Below are positions 9,971 to 19,106 of a stretch of DNA of 20,666 nt, in pieces. This DNA is from Lewinellaceae bacterium. GTDB lineage: Bacteria > Bacteroidota > Bacteroidia > Chitinophagales > Saprospiraceae. Position 1 is the first letter of the stretch, and each line of letters begins with the position of its first letter. The stretch lies in assembly GCA_016719605.1 (NCBI GenBank), contig JADJYW010000007.1, positions 1 to 20,666 of the forward strand. The letters run 5' to 3'. The notes beneath the pieces are model-generated. The model worked only from the letters and a program-made list of their open reading frames with translations, ran no database searches and was not told the DNA's origin. Both the position numbers and the translations under genes were made by a program.

Positions 9971-10006
9971 GATTCAATTATTTCGATTGCTTCGATTATT
10001 TCGATT
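9971..10006. repeat. 18-base tandem repeat directly upstream of the fabG start
   Basis: Two 18-base copies (9971-9988 and 9989-10006) match at 16 positions; the shared core is ATTATTTCGATT. The repeat ends one base before the start codon, occupying the place a ribosome-binding site would hold, and no Shine-Dalgarno sequence is present. It may be a slippage product or a translation-tuning leader. Confidence 0.7.
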
Positions 10007-10010
10007 GGGA

Positions 10011-10017
10011 CAAAGTA
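10011..10017 (-). promoter_or_regulatory. Degenerate -7-like box upstream of fabG
   Basis: The minus strand reads TACTTTG, one base short of TAnnTTTG. Given the many homopolymer indels in this window it may be a TACTTTTG or TACCTTTG box that lost a base. It lies 41 bases before the fabG start, just outside the tandem repeat. Confidence 0.3.
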
Positions 10018-10134
10018 TGGCGGTCGCCCGCACCCAATGTTCGTTTTCCAGATTCCGCAGATTTGTCCGGTCAACCGGGATTTTTCCAAAACATCCTTCC
10101 AGCGAACAGCCCTTTGTCCAATTTTGGAAATGAC

Positions 10135-10215
10135 TGACTTTCAGCGCCTTTGTTTTTGTTTCATGTTGTTTTTGGAAACAACAGGTTGCTCCGACTAAAA
10201 ATCGGCTGAAAGTCA
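10135..10215. other. Nested inverted repeats, candidate structured RNA or operator
   Basis: A perfect 11-bp outer pair (TGACTTTCAGC at 10135-10145 and GCTGAAAGTCA at 10205-10215) encloses a perfect 8-bp hairpin (TGTTGTTT at 10164-10171, loop TTGG, AAACAACA at 10176-10183). A third 4-bp stem (CCGA at 10191-10194, TCGG at 10202-10205) competes for one base of the outer stem. The element lies 119 bases before the symporter start. It could be a cis-acting RNA structure, a paired regulator site or a remnant of a repeat element; no known family is recognised. Confidence 0.45.
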
Positions 10216-10334
10216 AGGCTGAAAAACATCCGTGCGTTTGGCCGAAAGCAACTATTTCCGGCGCTGCGAAACAGGAGGCCGCTCTACATTGGGCCGAATT
10301 CCGGGGCACCCGGCTGCAAATTTCGTATCGGAAC

Positions 10335-11828
10335 ATGGACAACCGCGCGCTAGCAACAACACTTCTTCTCACGGCTTACGCCGCTGTATTGTTGTTTTTT
10401 GTGGTACGCGCCGCACGCCGCACACGCTCGTTGGCCGACTACGCGGTGGGCAGTCAGCGCTTTTCGCCGGTTGTGGTCGGGTTGTCGCTGGCGGCCAGTG
10501 TGACCAGCGCTGCTACGTTTATTATCAACCCCGGTTTTGTAGCGCTGTACGGCTGGAGCGCCTTTTAGCCATGAGCGTAATTTTGCCTATCGGGCTGATC
10601 GGTTCGCTCATCGTGCTCACCCGCAGTTTCGGCAAGATGGCGCCAATGTAAACGCGCTCACCCTGTCCGCAGTGGATGAGCAAACGCTACGAGAGTCCGG
10701 CACTGGGACTGTGGTTTGCGGTGCTGTCGCTGCTGCTGCTCGCATTTTTGTGGTGCTGATCTGCGTGGGCCTCACCAAGGTGATCGCTTCGGCATTGGGC
10801 GCCGGAGAATTGCCGGTACTGGTGGGGTTGGTGCTTTTGTTTTTGGCTCATGATGTTTGGCGGCGCCAATTCCTGATCTATACCAATACGATACAGGCGG
10901 TGCTGATGCTGATCGTGGCTTTCGTGATGCTCGGCTCGGGCCTGGCGTATTTCGAGGGCGGGTTTGGGGTTTTGGGAAAAATTATCCGCGATAGACCCCT
11001 GCTGACACAACCGGTGAATCCGAAAAAGCGCCCTTTTCCGCGACTGGTTCGAGGTGGCGTTTTGCAATTTCGTAGTGGGCGTGGCTATTGTTTGCCAGCC
11101 CCGCATCGTGACCCGTTCCCCTGATGCTGCGCGATGCCCGCGATGTGAGCCGCTACCTGCTGGTCGGTATTCTCGCCGAAATCGTGTTTTTCGGTGCTTT
11201 TTCGTTGGCTTTTTCGCCCGGTTGCAATTCCCGACCTGAGCCGTGGACGGCACGGCGCGCTGAAAATGGACGGTATTGTCGGCGTATGTGGTGGCGTTTT
11301 TCCACTGGGCGCGGGGCTGCTGGTTACTCTCGGGCTGCTCTCGGCCGGACTTTCCACGCTGGAAGGCCTGAGTCAGGCGCTCTCCACCACCTCACAGCCG
11401 ACTTGATCGGGCCGCTGGCGGGCAACCGGCTTGGCGACGGCGAGCAGCGGCTTCAGCGGCTGGCCCGGCTGAACAAAAGCATCATCGTGGTGCTGGCTTG
11501 GATGTCCATGGTCTGGAGTTACGACCAGTTGCTGCACCCCAACCTGAGCGTGGCGTATTCTCGGCCAAAACGGGGTTTACGCGTCTTTTTCAGCGGCCTT
11601 CGTACCGGTGTTGTTCGGTATTTTTTCAAAAAACACCCTGCCCGGGCCGGGGCAGCATCGGTCACCGCAGTCGTGGTGCACTTCGCGGTTACCACGGCGG
11701 ACTTACGCCCTACACGAGCGGCGCGTTGCTTAACCCGGCGGTAGCCTCGGCGCTGGCGATCTTGAGAACGGTGGTGGTATTTTTTTGTTTTCAAGCATGG
11801 CCTCGGGATCGTTCAAATAACAGCATAA
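10335..11828 (+). CDS. Sodium:solute symporter (SSF family), frameshifted
   Basis: Inner-membrane Na+-coupled transporter of the SLC5/SSF family. From ATG 10335 (MDNRALATTLLLTAYAAVLL) the expected membrane segments appear in order but in changing frames. These are SLADYAVGSQRFSPVVVGLS and ASVTSAATFIINPGFVALYG in the first frame, VILPIGLIGSLIVLTRSFGK after 10571, and LICVGLTKVIASALGAGELP and IYTNTIQAVLMLIVAFVMLG next. AFCNFVVGVAIVCQP, LFPLGAGLL-type sequence, ADLIGPLAGNRLGDGEQRLQ and ALLNPAVASALAIL follow. The early GS/FSP and AASVTSAATF motifs are typical of SSF members. About 497 residues after correction; the likely stop is TAA at 11826-11828, after a homopolymer indel near 11780. At least eight frameshifts are present. 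The solute cannot be read from sequence. Confidence 0.85.
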
Positions 11829-11903
11829 CACAACCGCAACACGCGCAACCCTTCTTTTCACCCTTTCGCCTACCCTTTTGGCGGCACAACTAAACCCTCC
11901 AGT

Positions 11904-12752
11904 ATGGAAGACAGCCCTCCCTTCCACACCAGGACAATCATGCTGCCCGGCGGCACGGAAATCGCCTACACAGACCGGGGGCAATGGCCCGTTCACGCTG
12001 GTGTTTGTGCATGGTTTGGGCACCAATCTCAGAAGCCTGGCAACACAATGCAGACAGCCTGAGCGGACACTACCGCTGCATGGCGCTCGATTTGCCCGGC
12101 TACGGGAAATCGAGCAAGGGCGACTACCCGTTCGGCATGGCCTTTTTGCCGAGCAAGTGCTCGAGTTTTGCCCAGCGCTCGACCTGCAAAACGTCGTGCT
12201 GGCGGGCCACTCCATGGGCGGGCAAATTGCCTGACAGCCGCCCTTGCAGATACCGGTTCGGTAAAAAATTGATTTTGATCGCGCCGGCCGGTATCCGGAA
12301 ACGTTCAGCGAGGCCGAGGCCAACTGGTTGAAAATGGTGTATACGCCGGAGTTGGTCAAAAGCACGCCACCGGAGCAAATCCGCAAAAATTTCCTGATCA
12401 ATTTTTACCAATGGCCCTAGGACGCGAGTCTATGTACGAAGACGAGCTCACTGCCCAGGAAACAGCGGAATACGACGGCTGGTGCCGCATGATACCGAAG
12501 TGTGGCGGCCATGCTCGACGAGCCGGTGTTCGGGCGTTTGGAAATACCTTCCACGCTGGATTATTTTTGGGGAAAACGACGGTTATCCCCAACCCGTTTT
12601 CACAAAACACAAAACACGCTTCATATTGCCAATCTGGCGCAGTCCGGTATTCGGGTAGCCGGTTGCGTCTGTTGCCCAAAGCCGGGCATTTTGTCCAGTG
12701 GGAACAGGCCTCAGCGACCAATCAGGCTATCCGCGAATTTCTGGAGGAGTAA
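11904..12752 (+). CDS. Alpha/beta hydrolase fold protein (frameshifted)
   Basis: Hydrolase of the alpha/beta fold, substrate unknown. The ATG at 11904 opens MEDSPPFHTRTIMLPGGTEI and the frame then shifts near 11990. The oxyanion-region motif LVFVHGLGTN lies near 12000, CMALDLPGYGKSSKGDYPFG follows, and the nucleophile elbow GHSMGG has its serine codon at 12211-12213. Cap-like and C-terminal segments include WLKMVYTPELVKSTPPEQIR-type sequence. The catalytic His motif KAGHFVQWEQ is near the end, before IREFLEE and TAA at 12750-12752. Length after correction is ~283 residues, normal for the family. It starts 76 bases after the symporter and ends 140 bases before the TonB receptor, all on the same strand. 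At least six indels interrupt it. An esterase, thioesterase or C-C hydrolase are all possible. Confidence 0.85.
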
Positions 12753-12892
12753 TCCGCATTTCCGGCATTGCACCCTGCTGTTCCGGGCAGCGCGGTGCAT
12801 TCCTTGGCGACGCGCACAGGTGCGTCGGGGTCGTCTTTTGTCAAAAAAAACAATATCTCACATCGCTCAACCACTCCTTGCTATGAAGTCCC

Positions 12893-15122
12893 TGTTTACA
12901 ACACTGCCCTGATCCTGTTTGCCCTCGGGCTGTTTGCCCAGCGCGGCACCGTCACCGGGAAAGTGACGGACACCTCCACCGGAGAAGCACTTGCCGGCGC
13001 AACCGTCATCGTGGACGGCGCCGCGGGCGGCGCGGCTACCGACCGCAACGGCATGTTCACCCTGGGAGTGGACGCCGGCACCGCACCCTGCTCATCTCGT
13101 ACATCGGCTACCAGACCGCCACCGAAACGGTGACGGTGATCGCCGGCCAAACGACCACCGCCAACGTGGCCCTAGCGAAGCCACGGGCATCCACGCCGGG
13201 AACGAGGTGGTCGTCTCGGCTTCGCGCCGCGCCGGAGAAAATGACCAACGCACCTGCCACCATTTCGGTGGTGAATGCCAAGGCCATTGCCGAACTGCCT
13301 TCGTTCAACGTGGCCGAACTGCTGGGCCGCCAGCGCGGGCTGGACTATGTGCGCTCCGGGGTGCTGGGCATCGGGATCAATGCCGCGGTTTCAACAGCGC
13401 GTTCAATCCCAAAAACCTGCAAATCAACGACGGCCGTTTCTCTTCGCTCATCGCTACCGGCCTGCCGCTGGGTGCACTGGGCACCACGGTGAAGGAAGAC
13501 ATCGAACGCATCGAGGTCATCCTCGGGCCTTCATCGGCACTCTATGGCCCCAACGCCCACAACGGTTTGCTGAACACGATCACCAAAGACCCGCGCAGTA
13601 CCAAGGCACCACTGTCGCCTTAGGCGCCGGAAATCAGAGTGTCCTGACGGCTCGCCTGCGCCACGCCATGAAAGTGAACGACTGGTTTGCGTTCAAAATC
13701 AGCGGGGAATACACGCAGGGCGAGGAGTTTGATTTTACCGACACCGTGTACGGTGGCGGGCGGCGTACAGTTCGCCTACCTGAGTACCTGCTCAACCGCG
13801 AGTTCAACTCGCGGCGAGGCGGGGCTGTATTTCAGCCTGAACCAGAGCCGACATCATCGTCGGCTACGGCGCGAGCAACAGCAACAACATCGGCAACACC
13901 AACGCCGGCCGCAACCAAATCCGCGACTGGCAAGTGAGTTGGGGCCAGGGCATTTCGTGTCGCCGCACTTGTTTGCCAACCTGTACAACACCTGGAGCAG
14001 CACCGACTCGACCTACGCCATGAACCGCCGGACACTCAACTACTGGTCGTGCAAAACGCCAGTGCACGGCGGCGAAGTTTGATGAGGCAGCGGCCAGGCA
14101 AAATCCATCGGCACCTTCTGGGCACCCAGGCGGACTTCCCGGCGGAGGTTTCGACTTGGCTCGCGGCGCCCTTTTTCAGGACAAATCGCGCCGCCTGAAC
14201 GCCGAGGTGCAGTACAACAACTCCGTAAAAAAAGCCTTCGACTACATCATCGGTGCTCAGTATCAGCAAGATGTAGCCCAGAGCAACAACACCTACCTGC
14301 TCGACAAAGGCGGCGACATCACCATCGGGCAGTTTGGCGGCTACGCTCAGTTGGAGCATAAATTTGGCAAACTCCGCGCTGTGGTGGCCGCCCGCGCCGA
14401 CAACCACGACCTCTACGGCTTCAACTTTATCCCCAAAGCAGCCCTCGTGTACGTCACCGAAAAAGGCGCGGCCCGCATCACTTACGGCAAGGGCATCGCC
14501 GCGCCGACGATCCTGAACCTCTCGTCCAAAGGCACGGACCTGGTGCTTACGTACGTTAATTTCGGGGATGTCAATACTTATGGCTTCGACGCCTCTGTCA
14601 ACTATGCCTTTACCTCCTCCTTGCTGGGTACGCTGAATTATTCCTACTTCGGCTACGATATCGACACCGCTGACCCCGCCAACGACGGCAACCGCGACAC
14701 CAAAGTCAACGAAAGCGACTTGCCGATCAACACGCCCGAACACAAAATCGGGCTGGGGCTGAATTACTCGTCCAAGGATTCTTCGCACCGTTTGGCCGGT
14801 GGGTGAATGCCTACGACTTCTTCTCGGGAATCAACGTTTCCGCATCGACCAACACCAGTTTGATCTATGGCGGCAGCCCTGTGGTAGAAAATCAACGCGT
14901 AGGAACCTCCTTTAATTACGGCCCGCTCGGCGGATTCTTCAATCTGGACCTCGGCGCAGGCTACCGATTCAGCGATTGGCTTACGCTCTCCGGGCAAGTC
15001 GTGAATGCGCTGAACCAGGAAGTCCGGGAGTTTGTCGGATCCCCCGCGATCAAGCCCTTGTTCTCTTTGGAGGTAAAGTTAACTTACCTGCGAGCGTTGG
15101 CAAAAAGTCACCGCTTCCTTAG
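12893..15122 (+). CDS. TonB-dependent receptor with carboxypeptidase-regulatory-like domain (frameshifted)
   Basis: Outer-membrane beta-barrel for energised uptake. ATG 12893 gives MKSLFTT; one indel later the signal peptide continues (ALILFALGLFAQ). A CarboxypepD_reg-like domain follows (GTVTGKVTDTSTGEALAGAT, SYIGYQTATETVTVIAG-like). The plug domain has APATISVVNAKAIAELPSFN, GFNSAFNPKNLQINDGRFSS, EDIERIEVILGPSSALYGPN and NGLLNTITKDPR. Barrel strands fill the rest (FDYIIGAQYQQDVAQSNNTY, GTDLVLTYVNFGDVNTYGFD, TSFNYGPLGGFFNLDLGAGY), closing with LFSLEVK and a probable stop at 15120-15122 after an indel near 15078. About 743 residues. No SusD-like gene adjoins it, so a SusCD glycan system is unlikely; siderophore, cofactor or other ligands are open. 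The worst damage is at 14050-14150. Confidence 0.92.
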
Positions 15123-15150
15123 CTCGAGGGACCGGGTTTCGTCAAGGAGG

Positions 15151-15167
15151 GGTGTTACTACAACACC
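15151..15167. terminator. Small stem-loop after the TonB receptor gene
   Basis: GGTGTT and AACACC form a perfect 6-bp stem with loop ACTAC, 28 bases after the likely TonB receptor stop and 69 bases before the KAS III-like start. The stem is short and lacks a T-run, so it is at best a weak terminator. Confidence 0.25.
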
Positions 15168-15235
15168 AGCCAAAATCATGCCGTGTTTAGAAAACGATCC
15201 GCGACAGCCATCTCCGGCCAATAACCCAAACTCTC

Positions 15236-16224
15236 ATGCGAAACGCCATCATCCTGTCCACAGGCGCCTACGCCCCTGAGCGCCTTTGCTGACCAATCAG
15301 TATTTCAACGAACTGCTTGGAGAAGATGTCGAGACTTGGTTGCGCGAAAATGTGCAGATCCACCGGCGCCGCTGGTGTGCGCCCAGAAGAGCACCGCCGA
15401 CCTCGCCGAAGCGGCGGCCCGCCAGGCACTCCAACGGGCAGGGCTACAACCGGCCCACCTCGACCTGATCATCCTCTCCACCGATACGCCGGAATTCGTT
15501 TCCCCCTCCACCGCTTCCGTTCTCCAGGACCGGCTTGGCGCTACCCGTGCCGGAACATTTGACGTCAACACGGCCTGCGCGGGCTTCGTCACAGCCCTCG
15601 ATATCGGCGCCAAATACATCCGCGCCGACGAAAACTACCGCTATGTACTGGTGCTTGGGGCTTATGCCATGAGCAAATACCTCAACATGGCCGACAAAAA
15701 GACGGTGACCCTTTTCGCCGATGGCGCTGGCACCGTGGTATTACGTTCAGAATCAGGTGATTCGGGCAAGGGGTTTTCTTGCCAGCCAACTGCTTACACA
15801 CGGCGAGTACCACGACTGGATGGGCATCTACGCGGGCGGCACCCACCAGCCAGTCAACGCGGGTGTGCTGGCGCGTCATGAGCATCAGTTGCAGTTTGTC
15901 CGCAAATTTCCGAAGGAACTCAACCCCGAAATTTGGTCGCGCATGGCCCTCGAACTTTGCACCCGCATCGGCGTTGCACCCGCCGAAGTCACCACTATTT
16001 TATCACCCAGATCAACATCAACGCCATCTGGGAAACGCTCGACCGGCTCGGGGTGCCCCGCGAAAGCGCGCCACACCATCATGCACGACTACGGCTACAC
16101 CGGCTCGGCCTGTATCCCGATGGCGTTCAACGACGCCTGGGAAAAGGGCATGGTCAAATCCGGCGACACGTATTTTCATCGGCAGCGGCGGTGGGCTGGC
16201 AGTTTCGCAGCGGCGGCGGTGTGA
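15236..16224 (+). CDS. 3-oxoacyl-ACP synthase III-like (thiolase superfamily) enzyme with non-canonical active site
   Basis: Condensing enzyme of the KAS III/FabH type, ~329 residues. ATG 15236 gives MRNAIILSTGAYAPER; an indel follows, then TNQYFNELLGEDVETWLREN. Nucleophile Cys is in FDVNTACAGFVTALDIGAKY (codon 15576-15578, about residue 114, as in FabH). Further family blocks are YVLVLGAYAMSKYLNMADKK, FADGAGTVVLRSES and YGYTGSACIPMAFNDAWEKG. Where FabH has the catalytic HQAN motif this protein reads ITQIN (Thr codon 16005-16007), and where FabH has GNTS it reads GYTG (Tyr codon 16096-16098). The usual His and Asn are therefore absent from both places. It likely belongs to a KAS III-like subgroup with different chemistry. 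The acyl-CoA synthetase starts 73 bases downstream. Frameshifts lie near 15285, 15370, 15770, 15998, 16065 and 16172. Confidence 0.87.
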
Positions 16225-16230
16225 AGGGTG

Positions 16231-16248
16231 GTGAAGGGCCACCTTCAC
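16231..16248. repeat. Stem-loop just after the KAS III-like stop codon
   Basis: GTGAAGG (16231-16237) pairs perfectly with CCTTCAC (16242-16248) over a 4-base loop. A second direct copy of GTGAAGGG at 16221-16228 contains the KAS III-like stop codon (16222-16224), so alternative pairings are possible. It may damp read-through or protect the upstream mRNA end. Confidence 0.4.
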
Positions 16249-16251
16249 GAC

Positions 16252-16290
16252 CTTCATCAACCTTATCAACCCTCATCAACTTCATCAACC
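16252..16290. repeat. TCATCAAC-type tandem repeat upstream of the acyl-CoA synthetase
   Basis: Four imperfect copies of a 9-10 base unit built on ATCAAC (CTTCATCAAC, CTTATCAAC, CCTCATCAAC, TTCATCAAC) end 7 bases before the ATG at 16298. No Shine-Dalgarno sequence is present; a short T-run separates the repeat from the start codon. Confidence 0.7.
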
Positions 16291-16297
16291 TCTTTTT

Positions 16298-17781
16298 ATG
16301 AAAGATTGGGCATCCAAATGGGCGCTGTACAGCCCCGAAAAAACCGCCTTCAAAGAAGCCGAGACAGGTCGCAGCCTCACGTTTGGCGCACTCCAAGGCG
16401 CCAGCCGACTGGCGCACCGACTCGGCCCATTTGGGGTGAAAAGGGCGACCGCGTGGCTGTGCTGGCGGAAAACTGCTTGGGTACGTCGTGCTGTTTTGCG
16501 CTGCGCAAAAATCGGCTGCATCCTCAGGCCGCTCAACTACCGCCTGTCCGCGCCGGAACTGGACTACCTGCTGCGCCACTGCCGCGCCTCATCATCGGCG
16601 AAAAGTTCCAAACCCGTGCTGGACGGGGCCGGTTTTACAAAATACCGCACCGCTGGTCGCTCGAAGCACTGGCGGATTTCTGCACTGAGGCCATCCCAAC
16701 CGATTACGCCCCACACTTTCCGAGCGTGCTGCTGCGCGACGATGACCCCATGTTCATCCTCTACACCTCCGGCACCACGGGCTTCCCGAAAGGGGCGATT
16801 TACACCCACAGGATATTGTTTTGGAATAGCATCAACACCGCCATGTCGTTGATTGTCAACAGCGAAAGCCGCACCGTGAACGTGATGCCGCCCTTCCACA
16901 CCGGAGGCTGGAATGTGCTGGCCACACCCTTCCTGCACCACGGCGGCTACACTTGTCTGACCAAAAAATTCGACCCCGCTACCGTGCTGCGGCTGCTCGA
17001 ACAGGAGCGCGTCACGTTGTTCATGGGCGTGCCCACGATACTCAAAATGCTGGCTGATGAGCCGGGCTTCGAGGCGGCGGATTTTTCCAGCCTGCACTAC
17101 ATCATCGTGGGTGGCGAGCCGATGCCCGTGCCGCTCATCGAGCGGTGGCACGCGAAGGGCGTACTCATCCGGCAGGGTTACGGCATGACGGAGGTCGGCC
17201 CTAACCTCACCTCGCTGCACCACGACGACGCGGTGCGCAAGCGCGGCTCCATCGGGCGGCCCAATTTTTATGTGGAAATCAAAATCGCCGACGAGCAGGG
17301 CCAAGACTGCCCGTCCGACCAACCCGGCGAACTGCTGCTGCGCGGCCCGATGGTCACGACCGGCTACTGGCGCAACCGAGCGGCTACGCTGAAAGCACTG
17401 GAAGGCGGCTGGTTTCACACCGGCGACCTTGTGCGGCAAGATGCGGAAGGCTATCTGTACGTTGTGGACAGGCTGAAAAACATGTTCATCTCCGGCGGCG
17501 AAAACGTGTATCCTGCCGAAATGGAGCGCATGCTGCTCCGGCATCCGGCGGTAGCCAGAAGCGGCCGTGATCGGTATTTCCGACGAAAAATGGGGCGAAT
17601 TGGAGCCGCGCGTTTGTCGTTCAGCAGCCCGGACAATCGGCAAAGCGAAGCCGATCTGCTGGAGCATTGCCAGGCGCATCTGGCGGGTTCAATTGCCGCG
17701 CAGCGTGGTATTTATGGAAGCATTGCCGAAAAATGATACGGGAAGATCAACCGGCGGGGGTTGGCGGGAACAGCCCAGTGA
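16298..17781 (+). CDS. AMP-dependent acyl-CoA synthetase/ligase (ANL superfamily), frameshifted
   Basis: Activates a carboxylic acid as an acyl-adenylate and probably transfers it to CoA. ATG 16298 opens MKDWASKWALYSPEKTAFKE. ANL motifs in order are the P-loop ILYTSGTTGFPKGA (near 16756-16798, ~residue 155), MPPFHTGGWNVLATPF, GVPTILKMLADEPGF, IRQGYGMTEVGPN (~17170), WFHTGDLVRQDAEGYLYVVD and RLKNMFISGGENVYPAEMER. The C-terminal catalytic motif GKINRR has its Lys codon at 17743-17745 and is read in a shifted frame just before TGA at 17779-17781. About 494 residues, normal length. The middle (16675-17560) is one clean frame; both ends are broken several times. The similarity is to medium/long-chain fatty acid or O-succinylbenzoate ligases; the substrate is not readable. 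It is adjacent to and co-oriented with the KAS III-like gene. Confidence 0.93.
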
Positions 17782-17889
17782 TCGTTGCTCCATGCCAGTC
17801 AAGTGCTGTGTTTTGCACCGACGGGTAGGTTTTTCAGGGGTTTTAAATGCGTGGGCGAGCCGACAGGCGCAAGAAACCAAATTTAGCCC

Positions 17890-17897
17890 TACTTTTG
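17890..17897 (+). promoter_or_regulatory. Bacteroidota-type -7 box upstream of the pseudouridine synthase gene
   Basis: TACTTTTG is an exact TAnnTTTG match, 31 bases before the ATG at 17929. The context TTTAGCCCTACTTTTGCC closely resembles that of the box at 4380 (TTTAGGCCTATTTTTGCC). No clear -33 element was found. It probably drives the pseudouridine synthase and lipid kinase pair. Confidence 0.55.
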
Positions 17898-17928
17898 CCG
17901 CCCCGGCCTGCATATAACCAGCCGAACA

Positions 17929-19101
17929 TGAACCGGGATCAAGAACATAAGGACGAAACTGCCCGAACCCGAGGAGTTAGCCGCCGCCGAACAGGAAATT
18001 GTCGAAGAGGGTCCGATTTGCCGGAAAACGACAGCACTGCGGAAAAGAAAGGAGGTGACGATTGGTACGAGCAGCAAGAGTTTATATGAGCCAGAAACAA
18101 TCTTGTCCGGCTGGACAAGTTTCTGATGGATCGCCTCCAGCAGCCGATCCACCAGCAAGGTGCAAGATACCATACGCGCCGGCTCGGTGAAAGTAGAACC
18201 AATAACCTCGACGTCAAGCCCAGCTACAAAGTCAAACTTGGAAACCACGTCAGTATTGTGCTGCCGAAAGGCACGGGAGGAAGGCACAGCATTGCTCCAC
18301 AAAACATCTCCGCTCGACGTAGTTTATGGGGACGACGAGGTTATGATCGTCAACAAACCGTACAACATGGCGTGCACTGCACCCCGGCGTGGGTATACCC
18401 AACGGTACTTTGGTGAATGCGGTGGCACGGCGCCCGCGCGAGCAACTCGGCGAACTACCCATCAAGGCGGGTAACGAAGCCGACCGGAAGGGCGGGTATC
18501 GTGCACCGCATGAACAAGAGATCTTACGGGTCTGATGGTGGTGGCTAATTGGAGTACTTGATGGTACATTTGGCCAATCAGTTTTTCAAGCACACCATTG
18601 AGCGGCGCTACTGGGCTTTGGTGTGGGGCAATCCGGCCAAAGTTTCCGAGTACCGTCATCGGCAATATCGGGCGCAAGCCCCAATGACCGCAAAGGTATT
18701 CGCGGGTATTCCGGAAGCCGAAAATGGCAAGTACGCGGTGACCCACTGGCGGGTGTTGGAACGTTTTTACCGCCACGCTCATTGAGTGTCAATTGGAAAC
18801 CGGGCGTACACAGGAATCCGTGTACATAAGGAAATACATCAGGGCGCACCCTGTTTGGCGACCCGCGCTACGGCGGCAACCAAATCTGAAAGGTACCCTG
18901 TATACACTAAATACCGACAATTTGCCGAGGGTTACTGGCCTGCTGCCCCGCCAGACGCTGCACGCCAAAGTTGCACGAGGTTTCAAGCACCGCGCACCGG
19001 CGAAAACGCGTCCGCTTCCGAATCAGAATTGCCCAAAGACATGCAAACGGTGATAGACAAATGGCGCGAGTATGTACAAGCGCGCAAACAACAGAGTGTG
19101 A
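17929..19101 (+). CDS. RluA-family pseudouridine synthase (heavily frameshifted)
   Basis: Isomerises uridine to pseudouridine in rRNA or tRNA. From ATG 17929 (MNRDQEHKD) an acidic N-terminal stretch leads to an S4-like RNA-binding part (SFLMDRLQQP, DTIRAGSVKV, SYKVKLGNHVSIVLPK). The catalytic domain follows with PLDVVYGDDEVMIVNKPYNM, a damaged HRID-type active-site motif near 18500 (GIVHR readable, then garbled, then GLMVV), and HLANQFFKHTIERRYWALVW. NGKYAVTHWRVLERF, QLETGRT, a garbled QIRVH region and LPKDMQTVIDKWREYVQARK complete it. The active-site Asp cannot be confirmed because substitutions as well as indels affect that stretch. After correction ~390 residues, with stop TGA at 19099-19101. 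RluD-like or RluA-like specificity cannot be separated. The next gene starts five bases later. Confidence 0.85.
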
Positions 19102-19106
19102 AACAG

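Larger units (their letters stand above)
9970..10334. other. Gene-free divergent intergenic region rich in dyads
   Basis: These 365 bases separate the FabG-like gene and the symporter. No reading frame here looks protein-like. The region holds an 18-base tandem repeat, a degenerate -7-like box, and dyads CCGGT-CA-ACCGG (10067-10078) and TCCAA-TT-TTGGA (10117-10128). It also holds the nested stem-loop at 10135-10215. Control signals for both genes probably lie here. Confidence 0.6.

Noticed and set aside
12893..15122. A SusC-type glycan uptake receptor of a polysaccharide utilisation locus.
   Set aside because: No SusD-like lipoprotein or glycoside hydrolase adjoins it, and the ~743-residue length is shorter than typical SusC proteins of about 1,000 residues.
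9244..17781. An OleABCD-like olefin/beta-lactone cluster: KAS III-like enzyme, alpha/beta hydrolase, AMP-ligase and SDR in one window.
   Set aside because: The four enzyme types match by class only. OleD is an extended SDR, whereas this is a classical FabG-type; OleA keeps the catalytic His/Asn that are missing here; a symporter and a TonB receptor split the genes, and the SDR is on the opposite strand.
18048..18058. AAAGGAGGTGA, a perfect Shine-Dalgarno match.
   Set aside because: It lies inside the pseudouridine synthase coding region, the next ATG is 28 bases away at 18087, and Bacteroidota rarely use Shine-Dalgarno sequences.
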